Part shown: positions 8,247-17,638 of the stretch, in pieces | How the letters are laid out: every line of letters begins with the position of its first letter | Numbering within the stretch: the stretch's first letter is position 1 | Assembly: GCA_030427935.1 (NCBI GenBank) | Contig: JAUICI010000006.1 | Coordinates: 1 to 58,615, forward strand | Length of the DNA stretch: 58,615 bases | Origin: Bacteroidia bacterium | Lineage (GTDB): Bacteria; Bacteroidota; Bacteroidia; Flavobacteriales_D; Crocinitomicaceae | Direction of reading: 5' to 3' | Made by a program: the position numbers and the translations under genes | Notes under the pieces: generated by a model | Told to the model about the DNA's origin: nothing | The model's database searches: none | The model's input: only the letters and a program-made list of their open reading frames with translations

Positions 8247-9065
8247 TTATTTTTTCTTTTTGGCTTCTTTTAGTCTCTTCTTCTCTTCCTGTAGCTTCAG
8301 TTTTTGACCTTTTTTAATTGCTTTCTTTTCTAAATTAAAAGGGATCAACATATAGGCAACAGATGGAACATTTACACCATCCTTCTTCGCCGGTATATAA
8401 TCAGGAAAAGTATTCACAATTCGAATGGCTTCTTTTTCCAGACTTGGATAGGCGCTTTCCACGACTTTCACATTACTAATCTTCCCTGTTTCAGAAACCG
8501 AGAACTCCAGTTTCACATCACCTGTTTCTCCATACTTCAAAGCATCCTCTGGGTACTTGAGCTCATTCATGGTATGCTGTATCATATCGGTAAAGCTACC
8601 AGGGTATCTTGCGGGTGTCAAATTCGGCTTTTTCGGAGCGGGATCAGATAATTTACAACGAATGGGTAAGGTAAATCGAGCTCTTACTGGTCTACCTTTT
8701 TGTTTTCCCGGCGACCAAGTAGGCATGGCTTTTACCACACGAATAGATTCGGCATCCAACTCTTCAGTTACTCCTCGAATCGCTTTTACATTCGAAATTG
8801 AACCATCTTTTTCAACCACAAACTGAACATAAACCGTCCCTTCGTCTCCCATTTCTTTGGCAATTGCTGGGTATTCAAAATTGCTTTGAATAAACTTCAT
8901 CATTTCTCCAAAACCACCTGGATATTCGGGTTGTTCTTCTACAATGGTAAAAATTTCTCCGTCACCAGCTTTAGGCCCTTTTGAAACAGGGAGTTGAATA
9001 ATTTCTTCTTCTTGGGAAAAGGTAAGGCTCGAACAAAAAATGGTCAATAAAAGTAGATATCTCAT
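8247..9065 (-). CDS. Periplasmic protein with two TonB C-terminal domains
   Basis: The 272-residue protein has a signal peptide (ending SLTFSQ), then two consecutive TonB-C domains, roughly residues 40-140 and 150-250, and a lysine-rich tail (QEEKKRLKEAKKKK). Domain 1 has YPAIAKEMGDEGTVYVQF and VVKAMPTWSPG; domain 2 has YPEDALKYGETGDVKLEF and IVNTFPDYIPA. The first domain resembles the downstream single-domain protein, pointing to duplication. No membrane helix or ExbD-contact segment is visible, so an energising role is unlikely. It is the first gene of the two-gene unit and is divergent from the bestrophin gene. Confidence 0.85.
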   Translation of the reverse strand: MRYLLLLTIFCSSLTFSQEEEIIQLPVSKGPKAGDGEIFTIVEEQPEYPGGFGEMMKFIQSNFEYPAIAKEMGDEGTVYVQFVVEKDGSISNVKAIRGVTEELDAESIRVVKAMPTWSPGKQKGRPVRARFTLPIRCKLSDPAPKKPNLTPARYPGSFTDMIQHTMNELKYPEDALKYGETGDVKLEFSVSETGKISNVKVVESAYPSLEKEAIRIVNTFPDYIPAKKDGVNVPSVAYMLIPFNLEKKAIKKGQKLKLQEEKKRLKEAKKKK

Positions 9066-9169
9066 AGGTTAAATTTTCAGCTAAGATAAAAGAATCGGAG
9101 CTTCAATTCAATAGAAAAGGTTTAAAATTGTAAATTCGGAACACGAAGTGATTGATCCTTAGATTGTAA

Positions 9170-10198
9170 ATGCAAGCAGGCAAAAAATATACTTTCAGAC
9201 AAACTTTATTTTGGACCAGGAAGAAGATTTACTTCTTTTTGGTTTTTGATGCTGCCATTGTTGCCATTTATTATTTCTTCAATTTTGATTGGATGATTAT
9301 CCCATGGGAGCCCATTAGTTTGGTAGGTATCGCCACAGCTTTTTATTTGGGTTTCAAAAACAATTCATCTTACGAAAGACTTTGGGAGGCGCGAAAAATC
9401 TGGGGAGGAATTGTCAATACCTCCAGAACCTTTACTGTATCAATTCGTGACCTTGTTAATAATGAAGAAAGTAAACAAGCGATTTCTGAAGAAGAATTGC
9501 ATCATATCCATAAAAGAATTGTTCACCGCCACGTTGCCTGGTTAAGAGCCATGGCCCTAGAGCTTCGGGAAGATCGAGCTTGGGAGCATAAAACAGAGAC
9601 CGATGAAAAGTTTAGAAAGGTCCTTGGAATCAAAACAAGGGATATCAAATTCGAATCGATTGAAGGCTATTTGTCAGGCGAAGAGTATCAATATTTGATG
9701 AAAAAGGGAAATAAATCCTCTCATATCCTAAGTCTCCAATCCAAAGATTTAGCTGTCTTGAAAGCTGCCGGATATATTAATAGTTATGAACACATGACTC
9801 TGCAGGGCATGATTGAAGAAATGTATACCCTTCAAGGAAAATCGGAACGAATCAAAAACTTTCCTTTTCCAAGACAATATACAACAGCAAACTACTACAT
9901 CGTTTGGATCTTCATTCTTTTACTTCCCTTCTCCATTCTGAAAATATTTGATGACCTTCCACATGAACACATGATTTGGCTGGCAATCCCCTTTGCAGTT
10001 TTGGTATCTTGGGTTTTCTGGTTCATGGAATCCATCGGCGAATATTCTGAAAATCCTTTTGAAGGCTTGTACAACGATGTGCCTATTACGGCCTTATCTG
10101 TTTCCATTGAAAGAGATATCCGACAAATGCTAGATGAAGACGATGCAGATCTTCCGGATCCGATTGAACCCCTGACGGATTTCAAAATTTTGATTTAG
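9170..10198 (+). CDS. Bestrophin-family anion channel (UPF0187)
   Basis: A 342-residue membrane protein of the bacterial bestrophin/YneE family, usually about 300 residues. It has two N-terminal membrane segments (about 20-42 and 46-64), a soluble helical centre and two more segments (about 243-262 and 268-288). The family hallmark after the last helix is visible as GEYSENPFEGLYNDVPI near residue 288. The N-terminal NNSSYERLWEARK also fits, because bestrophins carry a conserved R-x-WE-x-R there. Such proteins form pentameric chloride or cation channels in the inner membrane. The gene stands alone and is divergent from the TonB-C pair. Confidence 0.88.
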   Translation: MQAGKKYTFRQTLFWTRKKIYFFLVFDAAIVAIYYFFNFDWMIIPWEPISLVGIATAFYLGFKNNSSYERLWEARKIWGGIVNTSRTFTVSIRDLVNNEESKQAISEEELHHIHKRIVHRHVAWLRAMALELREDRAWEHKTETDEKFRKVLGIKTRDIKFESIEGYLSGEEYQYLMKKGNKSSHILSLQSKDLAVLKAAGYINSYEHMTLQGMIEEMYTLQGKSERIKNFPFPRQYTTANYYIVWIFILLLPFSILKIFDDLPHEHMIWLAIPFAVLVSWVFWFMESIGEYSENPFEGLYNDVPITALSVSIERDIRQMLDEDDADLPDPIEPLTDFKILI

Positions 10199-10349
10199 GC
10201 AATACTTTCAAAATCCTTTCGTTTTTTTATCGACTTACAAGACTAAATGTAACTAGTTTCATTTACCGAATAAAGCGCTCGCTTTTATACCCACAGACTT
10301 TTGAATAGAAACAAAGTTTAGACTACTTAATCTTTAAAAACTAATTATT

Positions 10350-11789
10350 ATGAAAAATCGAATTTGCATTGCATTGCTATGCGCTGTGGGAATGAATTTG
10401 TCTTATGCGCAAGTTAAAAAGGAAACTATTTTCTTTGATTACAATAGCTATTCTCTCAATGAATCTGCAGAAAACAGTTTAAATCAACTACTACAAACAT
10501 TGGAAAAAGAGCGTATTCATTCCTTGAAAATTATTGGTCATACCGATGGTGACGGAAGCAACACGTACAATGAATTGTTATCTAAAAACAGGGCAAAAAC
10601 CGTTAAGAGCATACTCACCATTGGAGGGGTTCCTTCGGAAAAAATAAAATTTGAGTATAAAGGTGAAGAATCTCCAATCGCCTCGAATTTTAATGCCACA
10701 GGTAAACAGCAAAATCGCCGGGTGGAAGTAATTGTAGACTATTATCCTGAATTTAAAATTCCAGAATCCTTTAAAGTTCAAGCTAAACATTTTGATATCA
10801 ATCCGAATAAAGACACCATATTGGCACTAGATTCTATAGGCTCCTGTTTACATATTCCCAAAAATTCTTTCATCGATAAAAATGGAAATACCATAAGCGA
10901 GCAGGTAAAATTATCTTATAAAGAGTACAGAAACTCTGCAGACATGGCATTCTCTGGTATAAAAATGACCTATTGGAGAGGCTCACAAGAATATAACTTT
11001 AATAGTGCTGGAATGTTTGAGCTCCAAGGTTTTAGCAATGGAAGTGAACTGGAAATTGCGGATAACAAGAATTTGACCTTGGATTATGCCTTGGCAGCAA
11101 AGCCAAATGAAATAGATTTCTTTAAAATCAATGAAAATGGAAACTGGGAAGAAATTCAAGAAATTGAAAAAAATGGTGGGGAGAACGATCATATTATTCC
11201 AGACATTTCATTTAGAGGTGGAGGTGAATTTATTCGCGCCAAATTCAAGAAAAAAAGAAATCTATGGAAGCTAAAGTTTAAAGGGGAAAAAATAGTAGAA
11301 TTGGATGGTGATGAATTCAATCTTGATATGCTTGCAAATAATAAAGACAGAAGAAAAGGCACCTTATTAGGAGATGGATACGGAACTGATCCCGGACATA
11401 CCTATCCAGATATTGTAAAAGGCTTAAATGTGAAAAGCTTCGGCGTCTATAATTGTGATCAAATTTATAGGCTACCCAATAGAGCCAACATACTTGCAAA
11501 GTATATCGATGAAAAGGGGAATCCAATCCATGCTAAAGTCTTATCTCTGATTGATTTAAAATTCAATGGTGCTTTTAGTTTCGATCCAAAAAGGTTTGTT
11601 TGTAATCCGAGTGCAGACAACATAATCGCTCTTTTTGATCAATCTGGAAAAATATATGTTTCCGAAAAAGGACAACTAAAAGCCATGGACCTAAAAGATA
11701 ATCAGTCCTATACTTTCACGTTGAAGGACATGACAAATGAACTAAAATCGTCCAAAGATCTGGCAGACTATTTAGGTATCAAGATTTAA
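10350..11789 (+). CDS. OmpA-domain protein with long C-terminal extension
   Basis: The 479-residue protein has a signal peptide (ending SYA), then an OmpA_C peptidoglycan-binding domain at about residues 25-130. Key parts are IFFDYNSYSL, GHTDGDGS, LSKNRAKTV and QQNRRVEV. In most OmpA-like proteins this domain is last; here it comes first and is followed by about 340 residues. A ZU5-like stretch comes early in that part (IPKNSFIDKNGN, SGIKM), and the rest is unrecognised and probably beta-rich. It would sit in the periplasm, attached to the cell wall. Its last 18 bases overlap the 3' end of the opposing amidotransferase gene. Confidence 0.8.
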   Translation: MKNRICIALLCAVGMNLSYAQVKKETIFFDYNSYSLNESAENSLNQLLQTLEKERIHSLKIIGHTDGDGSNTYNELLSKNRAKTVKSILTIGGVPSEKIKFEYKGEESPIASNFNATGKQQNRRVEVIVDYYPEFKIPESFKVQAKHFDINPNKDTILALDSIGSCLHIPKNSFIDKNGNTISEQVKLSYKEYRNSADMAFSGIKMTYWRGSQEYNFNSAGMFELQGFSNGSELEIADNKNLTLDYALAAKPNEIDFFKINENGNWEEIQEIEKNGGENDHIIPDISFRGGGEFIRAKFKKKRNLWKLKFKGEKIVELDGDEFNLDMLANNKDRRKGTLLGDGYGTDPGHTYPDIVKGLNVKSFGVYNCDQIYRLPNRANILAKYIDEKGNPIHAKVLSLIDLKFNGAFSFDPKRFVCNPSADNIIALFDQSGKIYVSEKGQLKAMDLKDNQSYTFTLKDMTNELKSSKDLADYLGIKI

Positions 11790-12344
11790 CCAATTCTGAA
11801 TCATTTGAAAGCCGTTTTTGGTTAAGATAGATTCCGGGTGAAATTGTAGTCCAATTAGGTTGAATTCTTTATGCCTCATGGCCATAATTTCACCTTGATC
11901 ATCTTCCGCTAAAACATCAAATTGAGAAGGAAAGGTATTACGATCAACAACCCAGGAATGGTATCTACCGATTTCAAGTTCGGCATCCATGTCTTGGAAA
12001 ATAGGATCGTTTTTTATCAACGTAGCTGGAGTAGAGACGCCGTGATATACCTGTTCCAAGTTTTTTAATTCTCCTCCAAAAGCTTGAGCCATGGCTTGGT
12101 GACCCATGCAAATTCCAAGAATGGCTTTCTTCTTTGCTTGTGATTGAATCAGCTCGATTATGTCTCCCGACTCTTGCGGTAATCCCGGTCCGGGAGAAAT
12201 GACAATTTTATCAAATTCCTCTAGTCGATTGAAGTCGATCGCATCATTCTTCCATACCGTCACATTTACATTTTCATCAGCCTCTAAATAATGGACAAGA
12301 TTGAATGTGAAAGAATCGTAATTGTCGATCATTAAAACCTTCAT
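11772..12344 (-). CDS. Anthranilate/aminodeoxychorismate synthase glutaminase subunit (TrpG/PabA)
   Basis: A class I glutamine amidotransferase of about 190 residues. The start ATG at 12344 gives the canonical MKVLMIDNYDSFTFNL; the frame also opens five codons earlier. Catalytic residues are the cysteine in GICMGHQ and the His/Glu pair in LQFHPESILT. ISPGPGLPQESGD forms the oxyanion strand. It supplies ammonia to a TrpE or PabB partner. No trp or pab gene is adjacent, so it may serve folate or tryptophan synthesis, or both. Its 3' end overlaps the OmpA-domain gene by 18 bases tail to tail. Confidence 0.9.
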   Translation of the reverse strand: MKVLMIDNYDSFTFNLVHYLEADENVNVTVWKNDAIDFNRLEEFDKIVISPGPGLPQESGDIIELIQSQAKKKAILGICMGHQAMAQAFGGELKNLEQVYHGVSTPATLIKNDPIFQDMDAELEIGRYHSWVVDRNTFPSQFDVLAEDDQGEIMAMRHKEFNLIGLQFHPESILTKNGFQMIQNWLNLDT

Positions 12345-12382
12345 GCTAGCTAAAATCAATTTATTAAGTGATCTGAATCACC

Positions 12383-12412
12383 TTGCGAATCCAAATCTAT
12401 TGATTAATTTTG
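12383..12412 (+). promoter_or_regulatory. Bacteroidota-type promoter of the first KRKYTKG lipoprotein
   Basis: TTG at 12383-12385, 19 bases, then TAATTTTG at 12405-12412, an exact TAnnTTTG match. Transcription from about 12420 leaves a short leader before ATG 12440. Confidence 0.6.
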
Positions 12413-12439
12413 CCTTGATTTAAAATTAAACTAAGAAAA

Positions 12440-13120
12440 ATGAAAAATAACTTATTCTTATTGGTCGCTGGGTTGGTCTTCTTGGCCTCATGTTCCACAG
12501 GAAATTTTGCTAAAAGAAAGTATACTAAAGGTAAATACAAGCCTGAAAGAGGAGATTATAATGTTGCGAAAAACAACAATAAAAAAGACGATACGAAATA
12601 TGTTGTGAAAACCGAGAAAAACGAGTTGAAGCAAAATTATAAAGTAGATAAGTCAAAGCTTAAGAAAGAAGAGATTCAAAACACAAATGTTGTTGAAGTA
12701 GCTGAAAACGAAACAAATGTGAAAGCGAACGAACCCATCATTGCTTCAAATAAGCAGGAGGGTCAACTAGCAGACAACATCATCATTCAAGACGAGAATC
12801 AGAATGAAGAGGTGATTGTAAAAGAAAACACAGAAGCTGCTCCATCTACTCCGGAACCATCGCCAGCATCTGCAGGTGAGATTTTGGGATATATTGGATT
12901 TGGATTTGGTATGTTGGCATTCTTAATGGCTGTTTTAGGATGGTTGACATTAGGAATCGCTTATGCTGGATTAGCTTTAGGAATCATCGGACTAGGGGTA
13001 TCGATTGCTTCTTGGGTTATCGATGGTCAGTCCATGTGGAATCTTTGGGGTACGATTTCTTCAGCGGTTGCGATTGTATTATCGATCCTTTGGATTATCC
13101 TGATCATATTAATTTTCTAG
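12440..13120 (+). CDS. KRKYTKG-family lipoprotein 1 with C-terminal membrane domain
   Basis: A 226-residue protein. The lipobox FLASC places the lipid on Cys18, followed at once by the family motif NFAKRKYTKGKYKPERGDY (residues 22-40). Residues 41-145 form a charged Lys/Asn/Glu linker. Residues 147-226 are three closely packed hydrophobic segments (about 147-168, 170-192, 201-226), resembling the DUF4190 type. A lipid anchor plus membrane helices implies both ends are in the inner membrane, with the linker as a periplasmic loop. A basic patch after the lipid cysteine would also fit inner-membrane retention; this is inference. It is monocistronic: own promoter and a strong terminator. Function unknown. 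Confidence 0.85.
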   Translation: MKNNLFLLVAGLVFLASCSTGNFAKRKYTKGKYKPERGDYNVAKNNNKKDDTKYVVKTEKNELKQNYKVDKSKLKKEEIQNTNVVEVAENETNVKANEPIIASNKQEGQLADNIIIQDENQNEEVIVKENTEAAPSTPEPSPASAGEILGYIGFGFGMLAFLMAVLGWLTLGIAYAGLALGIIGLGVSIASWVIDGQSMWNLWGTISSAVAIVLSILWIILIILIF

Positions 13121-13144
13121 AAGAAAAATTATTCATAAAACAAG

Positions 13145-13172
13145 AAAAGCGACTATCGAGTCGCTTTTTTTT
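13145..13172 (+). terminator. Rho-independent terminator after lipoprotein 1
   Basis: A perfect 9-bp stem (13145-13153 with 13160-13168), a six-base loop and a T-run to 13172 separate lipoprotein genes 1 and 2. Confidence 0.85.
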
Positions 13173-13226
13173 ATGCCATTAAAATTACTATATTCGTCTT
13201 GTTACTTACTTAAAAATCAATTTTAT

Positions 13227-13916
13227 ATGAAGAATTTAATTTACTTATTACTCGGATTCACCCTCTTTTTAGGATCCTGTTCAACAGGTAACTTTGCAAA
13301 AAGAAAATACACCAAAGGGAAATATAAACCTGAGCGTGGTGATTATAATGTTGCAAAGAATGATAACAAAAAAGACGACACTAAATATGTTGTCAAAACA
13401 GAAAAGAATAAAAACAAGCAGAACTACAAAGTCAATACAAAAAAGACAAAATCTCAAAAAGAAAACAATTCCAATAATGTAGCTACAGTTAATGAAGACA
13501 TTAAAAAGGAAAATGTTTCTCACGTAAACGAGAACGAAGTTGTAGTTAAGAATACTAATCAAATTCTAGAGGATCAAATCGTTGAAACTCCGGTTGAGAA
13601 AGAAGTGAAGCAAGAAGAAACGGTTTCTTCAACTCCTTCTAACCCTACAACTCCAGCAGGGGATATTGGATGGATTCTAGGACTGATTTCTTTGGTATTG
13701 GGTATCTTATCATTTGTATTCATAATCATGGCATTCTTTAGTGCTTTTATTGCCTGGGCAGGATGGGTAGCATTGGCTCTTGCAGTTGTTGCAATTGGTC
13801 TAGGTGTTGCTTCCTTGGTTATCGACGGAAACATCATGGGATATATCGGTATGTCATTCGGTATTGCAACCTTAGTAATCTTCTTAATCTGGATTCTTAT
13901 CATATTATTGATCTAG
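13227..13916 (+). CDS. KRKYTKG-family lipoprotein 2
   Basis: ATG 13227 is chosen over an in-frame ATG at 13173, because 13173 lies at the tail of the preceding terminator and only 13227 gives a proper lipoprotein signal (LFLGSC, Cys18). The protein is then 229 residues. Residues 19-65 are almost identical to lipoprotein 1, yet the codons differ at many third positions, so selection acts on the protein. The linker diverges and ends in a Pro/Thr/Ser stretch (SSTPSNPTTPAG). Three hydrophobic segments fill the last 80 residues (GWILGLISLVLG onward). It has its own terminator. Function unknown; probably the same inner-membrane topology as its neighbour. Confidence 0.85.
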   Translation: MKNLIYLLLGFTLFLGSCSTGNFAKRKYTKGKYKPERGDYNVAKNDNKKDDTKYVVKTEKNKNKQNYKVNTKKTKSQKENNSNNVATVNEDIKKENVSHVNENEVVVKNTNQILEDQIVETPVEKEVKQEETVSSTPSNPTTPAGDIGWILGLISLVLGILSFVFIIMAFFSAFIAWAGWVALALAVVAIGLGVASLVIDGNIMGYIGMSFGIATLVIFLIWILIILLI

Positions 13917-13940
13917 TGAATCGAGATCTATTTTATTTAA

Positions 13941-13975
13941 AAAGCTCTGACACAGAAGTCAGGGCTTTTTTTTTT
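13941..13975 (+). terminator. Rho-independent terminator after lipoprotein 2
   Basis: An 11-bp stem with one G-U pair (13941-13951 with 13958-13968), a six-base loop and a T-run to 13975. Confidence 0.85.
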
Positions 13976-14018
13976 GGATTAAAGATTGCTACTTTAAGGG
14001 ATTACAAAAACGAAGCTC

Positions 14019-14699
14019 ATGAAATTACTCATTTATTTCTCAATCAGTATTGCGCTTGTTTTAAGCTCTTGTTCTTCCGGTCGACTAGCCTCTGGGAATT
14101 TCAGTAAAAGGAAATACACCAAAGGAGTTTACAAATCCAAAAGGGATCACTATACCTTAGCCAAAGGCGAAAAAGTGAAAAAAGAAGATCACAATAAAAC
14201 ACCGAAAAAGTCAGTCAGAGAGAAAAAAAATAAAAGAGAAGAACAGCTTGTTCAAAAATCAGAAGAACTGCTCCCATCTGATCCAAATGAGATCGCTTAC
14301 GATGAAAAGGCACAGTTAGACGATGCTAAGTTGCAGCAAGATGAAATTGAGGTTCAAAACAAGCCGAAGATTAACTACAAAGAAATTAGGCAACAGATTG
14401 AAGCCGATTATGCTGTGAATTCACCCACATCACCGACACCAGGAATTAGCGCAGGTTTGATTATTAGCTTTGTGGCTTTAGCCATTGCTATAACCGCTGC
14501 TGTATTCGCTGCTATTGGATTTATGAGCATTATTTACGCTTGGATTGGCTTAGCTGGAGGTGGCTTGGCTATTATTCTTGGCTCTATTGGTCATGCCGTT
14601 GATCGTAATGTGGCCTCTGGATTTGCAATTGCACTTGGAGTATTGGCTGTATTGGCGGCTCTGGTCTTTGTTATCTTATTCTTTGCAGGAGTTCTATAA
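14019..14699 (+). CDS. KRKYTKG-family lipoprotein 3
   Basis: A 226-residue paralogue with lipobox VLSSC (Cys18). It carries extra residues (SSGRLAS) between the cysteine and the family motif GNFSKRKYTKGVY, so the motif need not be exactly adjacent to the lipid. The linker is rich in Lys, Glu and Gln, and ends NSPTSPTPGISAG. The C-terminal domain (about 147-226) is Ala/Gly-rich with three hydrophobic segments, closer to that of lipoprotein 1 than to the later array. It reads toward the isocitrate dehydrogenase gene and shares a hairpin terminator with it. Confidence 0.83.
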   Translation: MKLLIYFSISIALVLSSCSSGRLASGNFSKRKYTKGVYKSKRDHYTLAKGEKVKKEDHNKTPKKSVREKKNKREEQLVQKSEELLPSDPNEIAYDEKAQLDDAKLQQDEIEVQNKPKINYKEIRQQIEADYAVNSPTSPTPGISAGLIISFVALAIAITAAVFAAIGFMSIIYAWIGLAGGGLAIILGSIGHAVDRNVASGFAIALGVLAVLAALVFVILFFAGVL

Positions 14700-14701
14700 A
14701 G

Positions 14702-14731
14702 AAAAACCCCAGCTCAAGAGCCAGGGTTTTT
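14702..14731. terminator. Bidirectional terminator between lipoprotein 3 and icd
   Basis: An 8-bp outer stem (14702-14709 with 14724-14731) whose A-run and T-run can serve either strand, plus a short inner GCT/AGC stem. It lies between two convergent genes. Confidence 0.75.
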
Positions 14732-14755
14732 AGTCTATTTTTCAATCTTAAACTT

Positions 14756-16987
14756 TTATGCCATTGCTACAATTGCATCTAAGATTTCATTTAATGTAGT
14801 GCTTGGTCGCATTGCTGGATCCGCTTTGGAATCATCTGGTGAATAATAACCTCCAATGTCCACTGGATTTCCTTGAATCGAATTCAATTCCTCTACGATT
14901 TTAGCTTCATTGGCTTCAAGCTTGGAAGCTACCTCCGCAAATCTTAATTTCAATTCAGCATCTTTGTCTTGAGCGGCTAATTCTTTCGCCCAGTATAAAG
15001 CTAAATAATAATGCGAACCTCTATTGTCCAATTCTCCTGCTTTTCTTGAAGGCGATTTTCCATTCATCAACAAGGTTGTTGTCGCGTTGTCCAATGTTTC
15101 TCCCAGAATAGCTGCTTTCTCATTTCCGTTCACTTCAGCATAGTGCTCAAGAGAAACAGCCAAAGCCAAGAATTCACCTAATGAATCCCATCTCAAGTGA
15201 TTTTCTTCAACGAATTGTTGCACGTGCTTTGGAGCAGAACCCCCAGCACCCGTTTCAAACAATCCACCACCATTCATTAATGGTACAATAGAAAGCATCT
15301 TAGCAGAAGTTCCAACTTCTAGGATTGGGAAAAGGTCTGTATTGTAATCTCTCAAGACGTTTCCTGTTACCGAAATTACATCGATTCCTTTATGAATTTC
15401 TTCACAAGAATAGTAAGCCGCTGCCTCTGGATCTTTGATTAAGATTTCCAATCCATCTGTATCATGTTCAGGTAAATACTGATTGATTTTCTTGATCAAT
15501 TCCGCATCATGAGCTCGGTCTTTATCTAACCAAAATACGGCTGTATTTCCTGTAGCTCTTGCTCTTTTCACTGCTAATTTGATCCAATCCTGAATTGGAA
15601 GGTCTTTTACCTGACAAGCTCTCCAGATATCTCCTTCTTCAACTGTGTGGGAAGTCAATGTATTTCCTTCATTGTCTTTAATAACAACTGTTCCAGCCTT
15701 AGAAATCTCAAATGTTTTGTCATGCGAACCATATTCCTCCGCTTTTTGAGCCATCAAACCTACATTGGAAACAGATCCCATTTTTGTTGGATCAAATGCC
15801 CCGTTTTTCTTACAGAAATCAATCGTCGCAGAATAAATCTTGGCATAAGACGAATCTGGGATGACCGCTTTTGTATCTTGAGACTTTCCATCTTTGTTCC
15901 ACATCTGACCAGAATTTCGGATCATCGCCGGCATGGATGCATCGATAATAACATCTGAAGGCACATGTAAGTTGGTAATTCCTTTGTCTGAATTCACCAT
16001 GGCCAAATCAGGTCCATTTTCGTAACAAGTTTGAATATCTGCTAGGATTTCTTCTTTATTCGGAAGGGAATCAATCTTCTTCAATAGATCACCAAAACCA
16101 TTGTTTACATCTACACCTGCTGCTTCAAGAGCTGCTCCATGCTTTTCAAAAACATCAGCGAAAAATACTTTTACCGCATGACCAAAAATGATTGGGTCTG
16201 AAACCTTCATCATGGTTGCTTTCATGTGCAAGGAGAATAAAACTCCTGATTTTTTGGCATCTTCTTTTTGAATTTCTAGGAAATCAATCAAGGCTTTCTT
16301 ATTCATGTAAGTGGCATCTACAATCTCACCTTCTAAAAGTGCCAATCCTGATTTCAAAACCGTTGTACTCCCATCATTTCCTTCTAAAATAATGTCTGCT
16401 GTGCAATCTTTTTTAATCGTAACCGATTGTTCATTATTTCTGAAATCCCCTGAAGTCATGTGTGCCACATGCGATTCTGAATCGGATGACCACGCCCCCA
16501 TGGAGTGTGGATTTTTCTTAGCAAATTCCTTCACTGCTTTCGGAGCTCTTCTGTCTGAATTTCCTTCTCTTAATACAGGATTTACCGCCGAACCTTTTAC
16601 CTTATTGTATCTGGCTTGAATTTCTTTTTCCTTTTCATCTTTTGGTTCTTCCGGATAATCTGGAATCGGAAAACCATCCGCTTGCAATTCTTTGATTGTT
16701 GCTGTCAACTGAGGAATAGAAGCTGAAATATTTGGAAGCTTGATAATGTTTGCTTCTGGTTTTTTAACCAACTGACCCAATTCCGCTAAATCATCTGAAA
16801 CTCTCTGATTCTCTGAAAGGTATTCTGGAAAAAGAGAGAGAATTCTACCTGCAAGAGAAATATCTTTGGTTATGAATTCGATTCCTGAAGGTTCTGCAAA
16901 TGCTTTTACGATTGGCAGAAATGATCTTGTTGCCAAAGCCGGTGCTTCATCGGTTTTGGTGTAAATGATTTTTGCGTTTTGTGTCAT
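14756..16987 (-). CDS. icd: Isocitrate dehydrogenase, NADP-dependent, monomeric type
   Basis: At 743 residues it has the size of the monomeric (IDH-II) enzyme, about 740, rather than the 415-residue dimeric type. It makes 2-oxoglutarate, CO2 and NADPH from isocitrate in the TCA cycle. Recognisable family stretches are [14 protein letters not shown] near residue 135, [18 protein letters not shown] near 160 (the substrate-binding region around the conserved serine), and [16 protein letters not shown]-type sequence near 255 (here [16 protein letters not shown]). [24 protein letters not shown] near 540 is another, quoted here in part. It is a single-gene unit with a leader of roughly 90-170 bases; a TAGATTTG on the minus strand at 17077-17084 could be its -7 element, but I see no matching -33. 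Confidence 0.95.
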   Translation of the reverse strand: MTQNAKIIYTKTDEAPALATRSFLPIVKAFAEPSGIEFITKDISLAGRILSLFPEYLSENQRVSDDLAELGQLVKKPEANIIKLPNISASIPQLTATIKELQADGFPIPDYPEEPKDEKEKEIQARYNKVKGSAVNPVLREGNSDRRAPKAVKEFAKKNPHSMGAWSSDSESHVAHMTSGDFRNNEQSVTIKKDCTADIILEGNDGSTTVLKSGLALLEGEIVDATYMNKKALIDFLEIQKEDAKKSGVLFSLHMKATMMKVSDPIIFGHAVKVFFADVFEKHGAALEAAGVDVNNGFGDLLKKIDSLPNKEEILADIQTCYENGPDLAMVNSDKGITNLHVPSDVIIDASMPAMIRNSGQMWNKDGKSQDTKAVIPDSSYAKIYSATIDFCKKNGAFDPTKMGSVSNVGLMAQKAEEYGSHDKTFEISKAGTVVIKDNEGNTLTSHTVEEGDIWRACQVKDLPIQDWIKLAVKRARATGNTAVFWLDKDRAHDAELIKKINQYLPEHDTDGLEILIKDPEAAAYYSCEEIHKGIDVISVTGNVLRDYNTDLFPILEVGTSAKMLSIVPLMNGGGLFETGAGGSAPKHVQQFVEENHLRWDSLGEFLALAVSLEHYAEVNGNEKAAILGETLDNATTTLLMNGKSPSRKAGELDNRGSHYYLALYWAKELAAQDKDAELKLRFAEVASKLEANEAKIVEELNSIQGNPVDIGGYYSPDDSKADPAMRPSTTLNEILDAIVAMA

Positions 16988-17165
16988 AATTCGAGTTTTA
17001 GAAAATGCGTTGTTCTAACAAGGATGTTTTCGTAATGAGTAAGTATAAATCTGCTCTAACACCCGTAAATCTTGGGCAAATCTATAAAATCTAAACGTTT
17101 TTTTATATATTTCAGGGATTAATATTCCATAAAGTTTAGGTATCCTAATTTACCTCTTTCGAAAA

Positions 17166-17531
17166 GTGCTCTATTTGAATAAAATTTTATCCATATTCCT
17201 TTTGATTTTATTGGTATCTGCATGCAAATACGACAATACCGTAAATAAATACGTCTACAATTTCTCAAATGACACCATCACAGTGAATTGGAATAATGAA
17301 AACTTCATTTTACTTCCCGGAGAGTTTAGATTGGTGCAAACAAAGTTTTATGGAGGCGCGGATGAAGGCATTCCTTGTGAACTAGATAATGAATTCGTCA
17401 TGAGTTTTAGTTCTGGTCGAACATTAGTCAAAGAACTCGACTCTGCTGAAGCCTGGGAAGGCAATATTGGGGGAAATAGACATTTATTTCAAGAGTGTTA
17501 TTTCCGTGTGAATGAAGTGGATTTGCAGTAG
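17166..17531 (+). CDS. Small lipoprotein of unknown function
   Basis: A protein of about 120 residues. The lipobox LLVSAC follows a short hydrophobic signal; translation starts at GTG 17166 or TTG 17175. The mature part contains KYVYNFSNDTITVNW and a pair of later cysteines (GIPCELD, QECYFRV) that may form a disulfide. I do not recognise the family. It is a lone gene between the icd promoter region and a repeat-bearing spacer. Confidence 0.65.
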   Translation: MLYLNKILSIFLLILLVSACKYDNTVNKYVYNFSNDTITVNWNNENFILLPGEFRLVQTKFYGGADEGIPCELDNEFVMSFSSGRTLVKELDSAEAWEGNIGGNRHLFQECYFRVNEVDLQ

Positions 17532-17613
17532 GGAGTGGGGCGAGTTTCGAGTGAGACTATGAGATCCTTCGACTTACTTCGACTTCGCTCAGCAACCACC
17601 GCTCAGGACGACG

Positions 17614-17638
17614 CTATGAGACTATGAGACTATGAGAC
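17614..17638 (+). repeat. 8-bp tandem repeat ACTATGAG spanning a start codon
   Basis: About three copies of the octamer ACTATGAG run from 17614 to 17638; an isolated copy also lies at about 17555. Each copy carries an ATG (17616, 17624, 17632), each in a different reading frame. Only the last opens the membrane-protein gene. Confidence 0.75.

Noticed and set aside
13763-14107. A 114-residue open frame bridging lipoproteins 2 and 3
   Set aside because: It overlaps two well-supported genes and a terminator in another frame, and has Cys/Ser-rich nonsense composition.
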